64,000 nucleotides of DNA from Halomonas litopenaei (GCF_003045775.1 NZ_PXNS01000007.1:124001-188000); one strand, 5' to 3'. Counted from the stretch's first letter, positions 29,230 through 37,899 are shown. A program made the numbers and translations. The notes: a model not told the origin generated them from the letters alone.

Positions 29230-30629
29230 GCATCAGCCTCCTCGGCGGCGGTGATCTCGACGCCCTGGGCGGTCAACCGGCGCAGCGTCTCGTCCAGCGC
29301 CTCCCGGGCAAGACGCACCAGTTCGTCGATTTCATCGTGGCTGATCACCAGGGGCGGTGAAATGACCATGGTGTCTCCCACCGAGCGCATCACCAGGCCT
29401 GTCTCGAAGCAGATATCGCGACACAGGTTGCCCACCGCCAGCGACTTGTCGAAGCGCTTGCCGCTGTCCTTGTCGGCGACGATCTCCAGGGCGCCGATCA
29501 GACCCAGCGAGCGCGCCTCGCCGATCAGCGGGTGGGACTCCAGGGACTTCCAGCGCGTCGCCAGGTAAGGCCCCAGATCATCACGCACCCGCTCGACCAC
29601 GCCTTCGGCCTGCATCAACTCAAGGTTCTTGAGCGCTACCGCGGCGCACACCGGATGCCCCGAGTAGGTGAAGCCGTGGTAGAACTCGCCACCCTCGTCG
29701 ATCAGCGTCTCGGCGACACGATCACCGACCAGCACCCCACCGATCGGCAGGTAGCCGGAGGACAGCCCCTTGGCGATCGGCATCAGGTCGGGCTTGAGGT
29801 CGTAGTGGACGCTGCCGAACCACTCGCCCAGACGGCCGAAACCACAGATCACCTCGTCGACCACCAGCAGGATCTGGTGGCGCTCGAGCACCTCCTTGAT
29901 CGCCGGCCAGTAGCTGTCCGGGGGAATGATGGCGCCGCCGGCACCCTGTACCGGCTCGGCGATAAAGGCCGCGACCTTGTCGGACCCCAGCTCCTGGATA
30001 CGCGCCTCGAGCGCCTCGGCGCAGGCACGACCGAAGGCCTCCGGGGTCTGATCACGCCCTTCGCCGAACCAGTAAGGCTGACGGATGTGGGTAATACCCG
30101 GCACACAGGGACCACCCTGTTCATGCATCGGCGCCATGCCGCCCAGGCTCATGCCGGCCACGGTGGAGCCGTGATAGCCGTTTTCGCGACCGATGATCCA
30201 CTGCTTTTCTGGCTGGCCCTTGAGCGCCCAGTAGCGACGCACCATCCGCAGCACGGTGTCGTTGGCCTCGGAGCCGGAACCGGTGAAGAACACCCGATTC
30301 ATGTGCGCCGGTGCCAGTCGACACAGGGTCTCGGCAAGCTCCACCGCCGGTGGATGGGTGGTCTTGAAGAAATTGTTGTAGTACGGCAGCTGGGTGAGCT
30401 GCTCGCTGGCGGCGTCCACCAGCTCCTGACGCCCATAGCCGAGGTTGACGCACCAGAGTCCCGCCATGCCATCGAGGATGCGATGCCCATCCGCGTCCTG
30501 GATGTAGACCCCCTCGGCGTCAACGATGATACGACTGCCTTCCTCCCCGAGCGCCTTGAAGTCGGTGAAGGGGTGCAGATGGTGTTCGCGATCGAGCTCT
30601 TTGAGCCGTGCGGCGCCTGGCGAGGTCAT
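29226..30629 (-). CDS. spuC: Class III polyamine:pyruvate aminotransferase (SpuC-like)
   Basis: A 467-residue PLP-dependent omega-aminotransferase. Features: DGMAGLWCVNLGYGRQELVDAASEQLTQLPYYNNFFKTTHPP near the N-terminus, GSGSEANDT (117-125), ENGYHGST, the VVDEVICGFGR motif (257-267) and Schiff-base lysine K287 (PIAKGLSSGYLPIGG). These fit putrescine (spermidine):pyruvate aminotransferases of the SpuC group, which form aminoaldehydes for PuuC/KauB. ATG 30629 is about nine bases after GGGAG; TTG 30635 is too close to it. The promoter and a candidate PuuR operator lie just upstream. Confidence 0.88.
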   Translation of the reverse strand: MTSPGAARLKELDREHHLHPFTDFKALGEEGSRIIVDAEGVYIQDADGHRILDGMAGLWCVNLGYGRQELVDAASEQLTQLPYYNNFFKTTHPPAVELAETLCRLAPAHMNRVFFTGSGSEANDTVLRMVRRYWALKGQPEKQWIIGRENGYHGSTVAGMSLGGMAPMHEQGGPCVPGITHIRQPYWFGEGRDQTPEAFGRACAEALEARIQELGSDKVAAFIAEPVQGAGGAIIPPDSYWPAIKEVLERHQILLVVDEVICGFGRLGEWFGSVHYDLKPDLMPIAKGLSSGYLPIGGVLVGDRVAETLIDEGGEFYHGFTYSGHPVCAAVALKNLELMQAEGVVERVRDDLGPYLATRWKSLESHPLIGEARSLGLIGALEIVADKDSGKRFDKSLAVGNLCRDICFETGLVMRSVGDTMVISPPLVISHDEIDELVRLAREALDETLRRLTAQGVEITAAEEADA

Positions 30630-30661
30630 GGCCAAGTCTCCCGATATTGGTGAGTTGCTTT

Positions 30662-30704
30662 GTTATGGTTTACTCAACATAACCACCCTTCTCGTGAAAG
30701 CCAA
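30662..30704 (-). promoter_or_regulatory. spuC promoter with candidate PuuR operator over the -10
   Basis: On the minus strand TTGGCT (30704-30699), a 17-base spacer and TATGTT (30681-30676) form a promoter. The -10 lies inside a 22-base site (30662-30683) with inverted ends GTTATG and CATAAC around GTTTACTCAA. A site with 20 of 22 identical bases sits at the same place before puuD. Regulation by the PuuR-like protein is inferred. Confidence 0.7.
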
Positions 30705-30888
30705 GCCTAGCGCAGCATTTCCTCAGAAAAAAACCATAAGTCACTGATTATTAGTCTACGACCATCGCACAATGTCGATATTTTTTATTTTTAGCCACAA
30801 AAAAAATTGACAACAAACGGCCAAACGACCAACTTTCATTGACGCCAAACGGCGCTCTCCACACCTTCCAACAACAACCGGGGCCACC

Positions 30889-32841
30889 ATGAAACCACCA
30901 TGTCCTTCGCCGACGGGCCGGCGAAAAACCCGATGCGTGCCTTTGCTCTTGCTGTCGCTCTTGCTGCTGTGGGCGAGCCTTTCCACCGTCCAGGCAGCAC
31001 CCCAGCTGAGCGGCCCGGACATCCTGCTCGAAGGGGTCGCCACCGACGTCCAGGCCAGCGGGCTTGATCCCGACCGCCCCTGGCACATCGACGACGGCAC
31101 TCGCCGCCATCCGCTCGAGGTCGACGCCGACGGGGTCGCGACGCTCAGCCTGACCGTCACCGACGGCCCACGCACCCTGTCGCTTTACGACGCCTCCAAC
31201 ACCCCCGCCGCCACCCTCGAACTCGACCCTGTTCCCGCCTGGCTCTCGCTATTGCCTGCCCTGACCGCCATCACCCTGGCGCTGGCCTTCCGCCAAGTCA
31301 TCCTGGCGCTGTTTGCCGGGCTGTTGCTCGGCGGCTGGGTGCTCCACGGCATGAACGCCGGCGCCGTGCTCGGCGCCTTCGGTGACTCGGTCAACGTCCA
31401 CGTGCTGTCCGCCGCCAGCGACAGCGACCATATGTCGATCGTGCTGTTCTGCCTGCTGATCGGCGGCATGGTCGGCATCATCTCGCGCAACGGCGGCACC
31501 CGCGGCATCGCCGAGCGCATCGCGCGAGTGATCCGTGGACGACGCCAGGCGCAGAATTCCACCGCACTTTTGGGTCTGGCCATCTTCTTCGACGACTACG
31601 CCAATGCCCTGATCGTCGGCAACACCATGCGCCATATCACCGACCGCGTGAGGATCTCGCGAGCCAAGCTGGCCTACCTGGTGGACAGTACCGCCGCACC
31701 GGTGTCCGCGATCATGCTGGTGACCACCTGGATCGGCTTTCAGGTCGGGCTGATCAGCGAGGCGATGGATGCCATCGACGACTGGAACGAGTCCGCCTAC
31801 TCGGTGTTCGTCAACGCCATTCCCTACAACGCCTATCCGATCCTGGCGCTCGCCTTCGTCTTCCTGGTGGCCTGGAGCGGTCGTGACTTCGGCCCCATGC
31901 TCACCGCCGAGCGCAAGGCACTGTCCGAGCCCGGCGCCCGCCAGGCAATGAGCAGCCGGGAAGCCATCGTCGAGGAAGCCGACATCCCCACCAAGGAAGG
32001 CATTCCGACCCGGGCGCTGAACGCGGTGATACCGATGATCGTGCTGGTGGCGATCACCCTGGGCGGGATCTACGCCACCGGTCTCGCTGCCCTCGGCGGC
32101 GGTGACCATGAACTGCGCGACATCTTCGGCGAGGGCGACTCCTTCAGCGCCATGATGTGGGGTTCGCTCGCGGCCTGCGTGACGGCGGTGATCATGACCC
32201 AGGTGCAACGACTGATGAGCATGACCGAAACCGCCCACTACTGGTTCGAGGGCGTCAAGTCGATGCTGCTGCCGATCACCATCCTGATGATGGCCTGGGC
32301 ACTGGCGAGCGTGAACGAGGACCTGCACACCAGTGACTTTCTGGTCACGGTGCTGGGCGATAGCCTGTCACCGCAGTGGATGCCGGCGGTGATCTTCGGC
32401 CTGGCCGGCTTCACCGCCTTCGCCACCGGTTCGTCATGGGGTGTCATGGGCATCATGATGCCGCTGGTGGTACCGCTGGCCTGGGCCGTACTCGAGCACA
32501 ATGGCATGGCCGGCACCGCCGAAGGCATGCCGCTGCTGTACGCCTCGGTGGCGGGAGTACTGGCCGGCGCGGTGTGGGGCGATCATTGCTCGCCGCTGGC
32601 CGAGACCACCCTGCTTGCGGCCATGGCCAGCGGCTGTGATCTGATCGACCACGTCAGGACGCAGCTGCCCTACGCCATGCTGGTCGGCATCGTGGCGCTG
32701 CTGTTCGGCGCACTCGGCACCGGTTTCGGCCTGCCCTGGTGGCTGGGCCTGGCGGGAGGCGTCGCCACCCTGACCGCGGTGCTGTTCACCCTGGGCCAGC
32801 GCGCGACCGCGGCAACGAAGGTAGCGACGGCCAGCGCCTGA
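30889..32841 (+). CDS. NhaC-family antiporter with exported N-terminal domain
   Basis: A 650-residue protein in two parts. Residues 1-36 are a signal-like hydrophobic segment ending in VQA. Residues 37-115 form a hydrophilic, beta-strand-rich segment expected outside the cytoplasmic membrane. From about 118 it is a polytopic NhaC/COG1757 transporter with about a dozen helices. Conserved family stretches are AIFFDDYANALIVGNTMRHITDRVRISRAKLAYLVDSTAAPVSA, AFATGSSWGVMGIMMPLVVPLAWAVL and WGDHCSPLAETTLLAAMASGCDLIDHVRTQLPYA. NhaC proteins are annotated as Na+/H+ antiporters, but many exchange organic substrates. Divergence from the spuC-puuC operon suggests a role in polyamine or product transport; this is inference. 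Confidence 0.82.
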   Translation: MKPPCPSPTGRRKTRCVPLLLLSLLLLWASLSTVQAAPQLSGPDILLEGVATDVQASGLDPDRPWHIDDGTRRHPLEVDADGVATLSLTVTDGPRTLSLYDASNTPAATLELDPVPAWLSLLPALTAITLALAFRQVILALFAGLLLGGWVLHGMNAGAVLGAFGDSVNVHVLSAASDSDHMSIVLFCLLIGGMVGIISRNGGTRGIAERIARVIRGRRQAQNSTALLGLAIFFDDYANALIVGNTMRHITDRVRISRAKLAYLVDSTAAPVSAIMLVTTWIGFQVGLISEAMDAIDDWNESAYSVFVNAIPYNAYPILALAFVFLVAWSGRDFGPMLTAERKALSEPGARQAMSSREAIVEEADIPTKEGIPTRALNAVIPMIVLVAITLGGIYATGLAALGGGDHELRDIFGEGDSFSAMMWGSLAACVTAVIMTQVQRLMSMTETAHYWFEGVKSMLLPITILMMAWALASVNEDLHTSDFLVTVLGDSLSPQWMPAVIFGLAGFTAFATGSSWGVMGIMMPLVVPLAWAVLEHNGMAGTAEGMPLLYASVAGVLAGAVWGDHCSPLAETTLLAAMASGCDLIDHVRTQLPYAMLVGIVALLFGALGTGFGLPWWLGLAGGVATLTAVLFTLGQRATAATKVATASA

Positions 32842-32906
32842 GCGCCTCCGGGCGCTGGCGAACCAGCGCCCGCTCCGTCCAGCGTGCCGACTTCCGCTAC
32901 CACTAC

Positions 32907-32955
32907 CATCCCAACGACAGCGCCGCCCTCCTGGGGCGGCGCTTTCGTTGGGATG
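32907..32955. terminator. Long hairpin, probable terminator after the NhaC-like gene
   Basis: Arms of about 22 bases (32907-32928 and 32934-32955) form a nearly perfect hairpin with a five-base loop between plus- and minus-strand genes that converge. Only a short T run lies inside the 3' arm and no classic T tract follows, so it is called with moderate confidence. Confidence 0.55.
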
Positions 32956-33102
32956 ACTTGAGGTGTTGTGGCGACTTCAGGTGTTGTGACGACGTTGCGA
33001 AAGGGTGCCAGCACGACGTGGTGACCCTGTGACTACGGCACCGCTGTCATCTGCTGAGTGATGGGTCGCCAGGAGGCCTGGGGCGATGACCCCGTCGCAG
33101 GC

Positions 33103-33444
33103 TTACTCCTGCTCTTTCATCATCTCCTGACGTTTTTCGGTGGCGGCCGCACTGCCTTCGAGCAGTTCGGCGTTGTAGCCATCCATCTTGCCCTCGGCAT
33201 TGCCCGGGTCCGAAGTGCCCTCGAGCATTTCCTGACGCTTCTCGGTAGCCGCGGCGGACCCTTCCAGCAAGGTCTCGTTGGTCTGATCCATCATGCCTTC
33301 ACCGGGCTGAGAAGTGGCCGCCTGCTCTTCCATTTCCTGGCGATGCTCATCCTGGGCACTAGACTCCGCCAGGGCCGTCGCCGCGCTCAGAGACAGCAGC
33401 GAACCCGCAAGCACCAGCATCAAAGACGAACGCTTGATCACCAT
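33103..33444 (-). CDS. Small exported protein of 35-residue repeats
   Basis: Not recognised as a known family. The 113-residue product has a signal peptide (MVIKRSSLMLVLAGSLLSLSAATALA), and the mature part is Glu-, Ala- and Met-rich with no cysteine. It is built on an exact 35-residue period: RQEM occurs at 35-38, 70-73 and 105-108, LLEGSAAATEKRQEM at 59-73 and 94-108, and EGxMDxxN at 49-56 and 84-91. ATG 33444 is six bases after AGGAG; an ATG two codons upstream directly abuts the ribosome binding site. It is a single gene between the NhaC-like gene and puuD. Predicted helical and soluble in the periplasm; function unknown. Confidence 0.75.
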   Translation of the reverse strand: MVIKRSSLMLVLAGSLLSLSAATALAESSAQDEHRQEMEEQAATSQPGEGMMDQTNETLLEGSAAATEKRQEMLEGTSDPGNAEGKMDGYNAELLEGSAAATEKRQEMMKEQE

Positions 33445-33676
33445 GGTCATCTCCTTCGATTCCTTGAGAGGGGGCATCCAACTGCGAGCATCAGGGGCGA
33501 TCCTCACCGTTTGAGCATAGAAGGATCTCTATGCCTGTCGAGGCAGCGGACAGCTTTTCCCCACCGACAGTGGTAAGTCGGCACAGTATTCATCGAAGCA
33601 TGCAGAACACAGCGTCAAACACACCGCCTGGCTGACGTCATTGCCCAACTCGGCACGACGCCGACGCCCAGGACAT
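33445..33676. other. Intergenic region upstream of the repeat-protein gene
   Basis: Non-coding sequence that should hold the promoter of the small exported protein. Nothing else was recognised up to the MITE-like element. Confidence 0.5.
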
Positions 33677-33821
33677 TAGGCGCTGTCCGAAAAGTCGACG
33701 AGCGAAGGTTAGACAAGGCAAAAATCGGTGAGAAAGCGCAGTTTACGGGGTGTAAATGAGCATTTTGATCCGATTTTTAACGCCGTATTACCGAGTGCAG
33801 GCACTTTTCAGACAAGCCCTA
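33677..33821. mobile_element. Palindromic MITE-like element flanked by TA, ending in the puuD stop codon
   Basis: A non-coding element of about 145 bases. Its termini are GGCGCTGTCCGAAAAGT (after TA at 33677-33678) and, inverted, GGGCTTGTCTGAAAAGT (from the right end, TA at 33820-33821), which match at 13 of 17 positions. Inside, AAAAATCGG (33720-33728) and CCGATTTTT (33770-33778) are inverted, with GTTTAC and GTAAAT near the centre, so the whole element can fold. The TA at both ends resembles the target duplication of Tc1/mariner (IS630) elements. The right TA is part of the TAG stop of puuD. No transposase is encoded. Confidence 0.7.
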
Positions 33822-34559
33822 GTGCGTCGCACAGGCAGCAGCAAAGCCCTTGAAGATGGCGTCATACAGCGGATGGGACTGGGGCTCCCACTCCGGATGC
33901 CACTGCACCGCCAGGGTGAACCCCGGCGCGTCAGCCACCGAGATGGCCTCCACCAGCCCGTCCGGCGCCAGCGCCTCGACGCGCAGCCCCTCACCAAGTC
34001 GATCGACACCCTGCTGATGCAGCGAGTTGACCCGCGTGCTGGCCTCGGGGTAAAGCGCGGCCAGACGGCCACCTGGCTGGATCTCGAGGTCGTGTACCGG
34101 CGCATACTGCTCGGCCTTTTCACCCTCCGGCTCGCGGTGATCCAGCCGCCCCGGCACCCGCTGCACCGCCTGATGCAGGCTGCCGCCGAAGGCCACGTTG
34201 AGCTCCTGAAATCCTCGACAGATGCCCAGGAGCGGCAATTGCTGCTCCAGCGCCAGCGGCACCCAGCTCATGGCGGCGGCGTCGCGATCCACGTCGTCCC
34301 GGGTATTCTCCGGTTCGCGTTCAGCACCGTAGCGCTCGGGCAGTACGTTGGTGTAGCTGCCGGTCAGCACCAGGCCATCGAGGCGCGCCAGCAGCGCCCG
34401 GGCATCTTCCTGGCCCTGCCCTTGCCACACCGGCAGCATGATCGGTTCAAGACCGTAGTCACGCAGGGCGCGCAGATACTTGTCGGTCACCATGTGGGCC
34501 GGGTGACCCTCCACCTCTCGACGGCAGGCGATGACGCCAACCAGCGGACGAATGTTCAT
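33819..34559 (-). CDS. puuD: Gamma-glutamyl-gamma-aminobutyrate hydrolase PuuD
   Basis: A 246-residue class I glutamine-amidotransferase-like hydrolase (peptidase C26). It splits gamma-Glu-GABA to glutamate and GABA, the last step of the Puu putrescine pathway. The nucleophile is C114 in LGICRGFQELNVAFGGSLHQ, with the H221 and E223 pair in QWHPEWEP. VVGVI-type start (RPLVGVIACR) and HMVTDKYLRAL match PuuD. It ends at TAG 33821-33819, where the TA belongs to the edge of a MITE-like element, so the insertion may have supplied or preserved the stop. It is divergent from puuA with its own operator-bearing promoter. Confidence 0.93.
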   Translation of the reverse strand: MNIRPLVGVIACRREVEGHPAHMVTDKYLRALRDYGLEPIMLPVWQGQGQEDARALLARLDGLVLTGSYTNVLPERYGAEREPENTRDDVDRDAAAMSWVPLALEQQLPLLGICRGFQELNVAFGGSLHQAVQRVPGRLDHREPEGEKAEQYAPVHDLEIQPGGRLAALYPEASTRVNSLHQQGVDRLGEGLRVEALAPDGLVEAISVADAPGFTLAVQWHPEWEPQSHPLYDAIFKGFAAACATH

Positions 34560-34584
34560 CGAACTCCTCGCAGCTCTATCCGTT

Positions 34585-34627
34585 GTTATGGTTTCCTCAA
34601 CATACCTTGGTCGGATTTTCTTGCCAA
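34585..34627 (-). promoter_or_regulatory. puuD promoter with candidate PuuR operator over the -10
   Basis: On the minus strand TTGGCA (34627-34622), a 17-base spacer and TATGTT (34604-34599) form a promoter. The 22-base site 34585-34606 differs from the spuC site at only two positions. The spacing of site, -10 and -35 is identical in both cases. Binding by the PuuR-like regulator is inferred. Confidence 0.72.
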
Positions 34628-34808
34628 GCCCGGCGCGGAAAATCTTGACAGAAAGACTAACAACAATCTGTTTTTATTGCCTTTTATAAAACTAAAGACC
34701 GCTCGACTCCTCGACATGCCCCTCACCTCTACGCGTAAATAATTTGACACCATGGCCCGGTCAGCGAAACACTAGCCACATCACAACGAACCAACAAAAG
34801 GTGACAGC

Positions 34809-36185
34809 ATGGGCACCCCCAGCGTCGACGAAGCTCGCGACTTTCTGGCCCGACATCCCGAGGTCGACAGCGTAGACCTGCTGATCAGCGACATGAACGG
34901 CGTGCTGCGCGGCAAGCGCATCCCCCGCGACAACCTCGAAAAGGCCTACGCAAGCGGCATCCAGCTCCCCGGCTCGGTGTTCGCCCTCGACATCACCGGC
35001 AATACCGTCGAGGAAACCGGGCTGGGACTCGACATCGGCGATCGCGATCAGGTCTGCCGTCCCATTCCCGGCACCCTGATGGTCACGCCCTGGCAGCGCA
35101 AGGGACGCCAGGCGCAACTGCTGATGAACATGCGCGACGACCAGGACGGCCCCTTCTTCGCCGATCCCCGCAACGTGCTGGCGCGCCAGGTCGAGCGACT
35201 GGCCGAGCGCGGCCTCAAGGCGGTGGTCGCGCTGGAGCTCGAATTCTATCTGGTCGATCGCCAACGCGACGAGATGGGTATGGCCCAGCCCTGCCGTTCC
35301 CCGGCCAGCGGCGAGCGGGCGAGCGATAGCCAGCTGTATTCGATCAACGAACTCGACGAGTACGCCGACTTCCTCGAGGAGGTGCACGCCGCCGCCCAGC
35401 TACAGCAACTGCCGCTGGACACCGCGCTCAAGGAGTGCGCCCCGGGGCAGTTCGAGATCAACCTGATCCACGGCGATGACGTGATGAAGGCCTGCGACAG
35501 CGCGGTGCTGCTCAAGCGCCTGATCAAGGGAGTGGCACTGCGCCACGGCTTCGAGGCCACCTTCATGGCCAAGCTCTACGGCGGCGAGGCCGGCAACGGC
35601 ATGCACGTCCACATGAGCCTGATCGACGAAAGCGGCGACAATGTCTTCGCCGACAGCGATGGCGACCCGCTGGGAACCCCTGCCTTGCGTCATGCCATCG
35701 GTGGCCTGATGGAGCTGATGCCTGCTTCGATGGCGCTGTTTGCGCCCAATCTGAACTCCTTTCGACGTTTTCAGCCCGGCCTCTATGTGCCGATGACGCC
35801 GACCTGGGGCTACGATAATCGCTCGGTGGCACTGCGGATCCCCTCTGGAGCCAACGCCGCCCGCCGGGTAGAACATCGAGTAGCCGGAGCCGATGCCAAC
35901 CCCTATCTGCTGCTGGCCACCCTGCTGGCCTCGGTCTGTCACGGTCTGGAAACCGCTGTCTCGCCGGGGGAGTCCGTCACTGGTAACGCCTACCGCCAGT
36001 ACGAGCCCACCCTGACCAACAGCTGGTCAAAGGCCCTCGACCTGCTGGAGCACAGCGAACCCCTCGGGGAAGCCTTCGGCCAGGCGTTTCTCAAGGTGTT
36101 TCTGGCCAACCGTCGCGCCGAGCGCGAACTGGCCATGCAAAGCGTCAGTCGCCTGGAGTACGACTGGTACCTGCGCCACGTCTGA
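34809..36185 (+). CDS. puuA: Gamma-glutamylputrescine synthetase PuuA (glutamine synthetase family)
   Basis: A 458-residue member of the GSIII-like/PuuA branch of glutamine synthetases. It ligates glutamate to putrescine with ATP, the first step of the Puu pathway. Visible are LLISDMNGVLRGKRIP in the beta-grasp domain, the active-site ALELEFYLV and GQFEINLIH strands, NGMHVHMSL, and RIPSGANAARRVEHRVAGADANPYLLLATLLASVCHGLE in the ATP and metal region. ATG 34809 follows AAAAGGTG. It is divergent from puuD, and a TTGACA at 34645-34650 may belong to its promoter. A second paralogue lies at 50979-52346. Confidence 0.92.
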   Translation: MGTPSVDEARDFLARHPEVDSVDLLISDMNGVLRGKRIPRDNLEKAYASGIQLPGSVFALDITGNTVEETGLGLDIGDRDQVCRPIPGTLMVTPWQRKGRQAQLLMNMRDDQDGPFFADPRNVLARQVERLAERGLKAVVALELEFYLVDRQRDEMGMAQPCRSPASGERASDSQLYSINELDEYADFLEEVHAAAQLQQLPLDTALKECAPGQFEINLIHGDDVMKACDSAVLLKRLIKGVALRHGFEATFMAKLYGGEAGNGMHVHMSLIDESGDNVFADSDGDPLGTPALRHAIGGLMELMPASMALFAPNLNSFRRFQPGLYVPMTPTWGYDNRSVALRIPSGANAARRVEHRVAGADANPYLLLATLLASVCHGLETAVSPGESVTGNAYRQYEPTLTNSWSKALDLLEHSEPLGEAFGQAFLKVFLANRRAERELAMQSVSRLEYDWYLRHV

Positions 36186-36370
36186 GCGCGGGAAATCACG
36201 ACGCTATCGCCCCGGACTCCCGTACCGGGTAGGGACGCCCTGTGCGCTCGCCCGGCACGAACGCAAGACCTCAACAACCCGATATAACTCACAGCAATCA
36301 CGGGTACCTCCCTCATGACAACCACAACGCCCCTTGTCATCGATCCAGGCCTCGCACTGGAGGTGACGCC

Positions 36371-37864
36371 ATGACCCAGACCAACGCACCGTCCACCCAT
36401 CCCTTCGCCCCCGGCAAGCCCAGCCAGAAGGGCAAGGGTCGCACCTTTGCCATGGTCGCAGGACTCATTGCCCTGGTGGCCGGCCTGACCTTCCACCACG
36501 AAGCCGGCACCCCCTTCGGCTGGATCAGCCTGGTGCCTTCGCTGATCGTGCTGGTGGTGGCGATTGCCACCCACAGGACCCTGGAGGCCCTGGCCATCGG
36601 CGCGCTGTCCGGGCTTATCCTGATCGAGCCGAGCGACTATATCGGTGCCCTGGCCGACGTCTCGCTGTCGGTCATGATGAACGAGACCATCGCCTGGCTG
36701 ATCCTGGTATGCGGCCTGATGGGTGGCTTTATCGCCATGCTCGAGAAGTCCGGCTGCACCCTGAGCTTCAGCCACTTCATGAGTCGCCTGGTCAAGACCC
36801 GCCGTCAGTCACTGCTGTGCACTGCGGTACTGGGACTCTTGATCTTCATCGACGACTACCTCAATGCGCTGGCGACCTCGGCGGCGATGAAGCGGTTGAC
36901 CGACCGTTTCGGCGTATCGCGGGAAAAGCTTGCCTATATCGTCGACTCCACCGCCGCCCCGATCTGCGTCCTGGTGCCGATCTCGACCTGGGCGGTGTAC
37001 TTTGCCGAGCTGCTGGAAACCAACGGCGCCACCGATGGCCCCGGCATGTGGCTGTACATCCAGTCGATTCCCTACATGCTGTATGGCTGGGTCGCCATGG
37101 GCCTGGTCTTTCTGGTGGCCATGAGCATCGTGCCTGACCTTGGCCCGATGAAGACCGCCGAGGCCCGCGCCCGCGCCGGCCAGACGATTCCCGACGGCGC
37201 CCCGGATGAGCCGCTTGGTGACGACACCCCGCGTGGCAACCCCTGGCTTGGCCTGTTCAACTTCGTCGCCCCGATGGCGGTGCTGATCGGCGCCAGCGCC
37301 TACTTCGAGATCGACCTGCTCAAGGGCGTCATCGCCGCCACCCTGTTCACCATTGTGCTGTTCCTGGTGCAGCGCCTGTCCACCTTCTCGAGCCTGATGG
37401 ACTCGATCATGGACGGCTTTCGCACCATGATGCTGCCGCTGGCCATCGTCGCCGTTGGCTTCGTGCTCAAGGAGGTCAACGACCAGCTCGGCATGACCCA
37501 GTTCATGATCGACGCCCTGGCGCCCTACATCACCCCGGCGCTGCTGCCGGCCATCGTCTTCATCTCCATGGCGGTGGTGGTATTTGCCACCGGATCGTCC
37601 TGGGGCGTGTTCGTGATCTCGATCCCCATCGTGATCCCGATGGCCGCCCATATGGAGGTGTCGATGCCACTGGTGGTGGGCGCCCTGCTGTCGGCCTCGA
37701 GCTTCGGCAGCCACGCCTGCTTCTTCTCGGACTCCTCGGTACTGTCATCCCAGGGCAGCGGCGTCCTGCCGATGCAGCACGCCCTGACCCAGCTGCCCTA
37801 CACCCTGATCGGGGCAACCGTCACCAGCCTCGGCTTCGTGGCGCTGGGCTACGCGCTGGTGTAA
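36371..37864 (+). CDS. NhaC-family Na+/H+ antiporter-like transporter
   Basis: A 497-residue polytopic protein of the NhaC/COG1757 family with about 11-12 helices. Signature stretches are LLIFIDDYLNALATSAAMKRLTDRFGVSREKLAYIVDSTAAPICVLVPISTWAVYFAELLE, FATGSSWGVFVISIPIVIPMA and ASSFGSHACFFSDSSVLSSQGSGVLPMQHALTQLPY. It lacks the exported N-terminal domain of the other NhaC-like protein in this window. ATG 36371 lies after GGAGG (GGAGGTGACGCC). About 185 bases after puuA on the same strand, it is probably co-transcribed and may exchange putrescine or a pathway product for cations; this is inference. Confidence 0.85.
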   Translation: MTQTNAPSTHPFAPGKPSQKGKGRTFAMVAGLIALVAGLTFHHEAGTPFGWISLVPSLIVLVVAIATHRTLEALAIGALSGLILIEPSDYIGALADVSLSVMMNETIAWLILVCGLMGGFIAMLEKSGCTLSFSHFMSRLVKTRRQSLLCTAVLGLLIFIDDYLNALATSAAMKRLTDRFGVSREKLAYIVDSTAAPICVLVPISTWAVYFAELLETNGATDGPGMWLYIQSIPYMLYGWVAMGLVFLVAMSIVPDLGPMKTAEARARAGQTIPDGAPDEPLGDDTPRGNPWLGLFNFVAPMAVLIGASAYFEIDLLKGVIAATLFTIVLFLVQRLSTFSSLMDSIMDGFRTMMLPLAIVAVGFVLKEVNDQLGMTQFMIDALAPYITPALLPAIVFISMAVVVFATGSSWGVFVISIPIVIPMAAHMEVSMPLVVGALLSASSFGSHACFFSDSSVLSSQGSGVLPMQHALTQLPYTLIGATVTSLGFVALGYALV

Positions 37865-37866
37865 CG

Positions 37867-37899
37867 AAACCGGGAGCGCAATGCGCTCCCGGTTTTCGT
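37867..37899. terminator. Bidirectional rho-independent terminator
   Basis: AAACCGGGAGCGC (37867-37879) pairs with GCGCTCCCGGTTT (37883-37895) over a three-base loop, followed by T. The flanking ACGAA and TTCGT extend it. It lies between the convergent NhaC-like and GntR genes and has T tracts on both strands. Confidence 0.9.

Noticed and set aside
27784..29568. Long plus-strand open frame (594 codons) opposite puuC and spuC
   Set aside because: Crosses two well-supported genes on the other strand and has no protein-like features.
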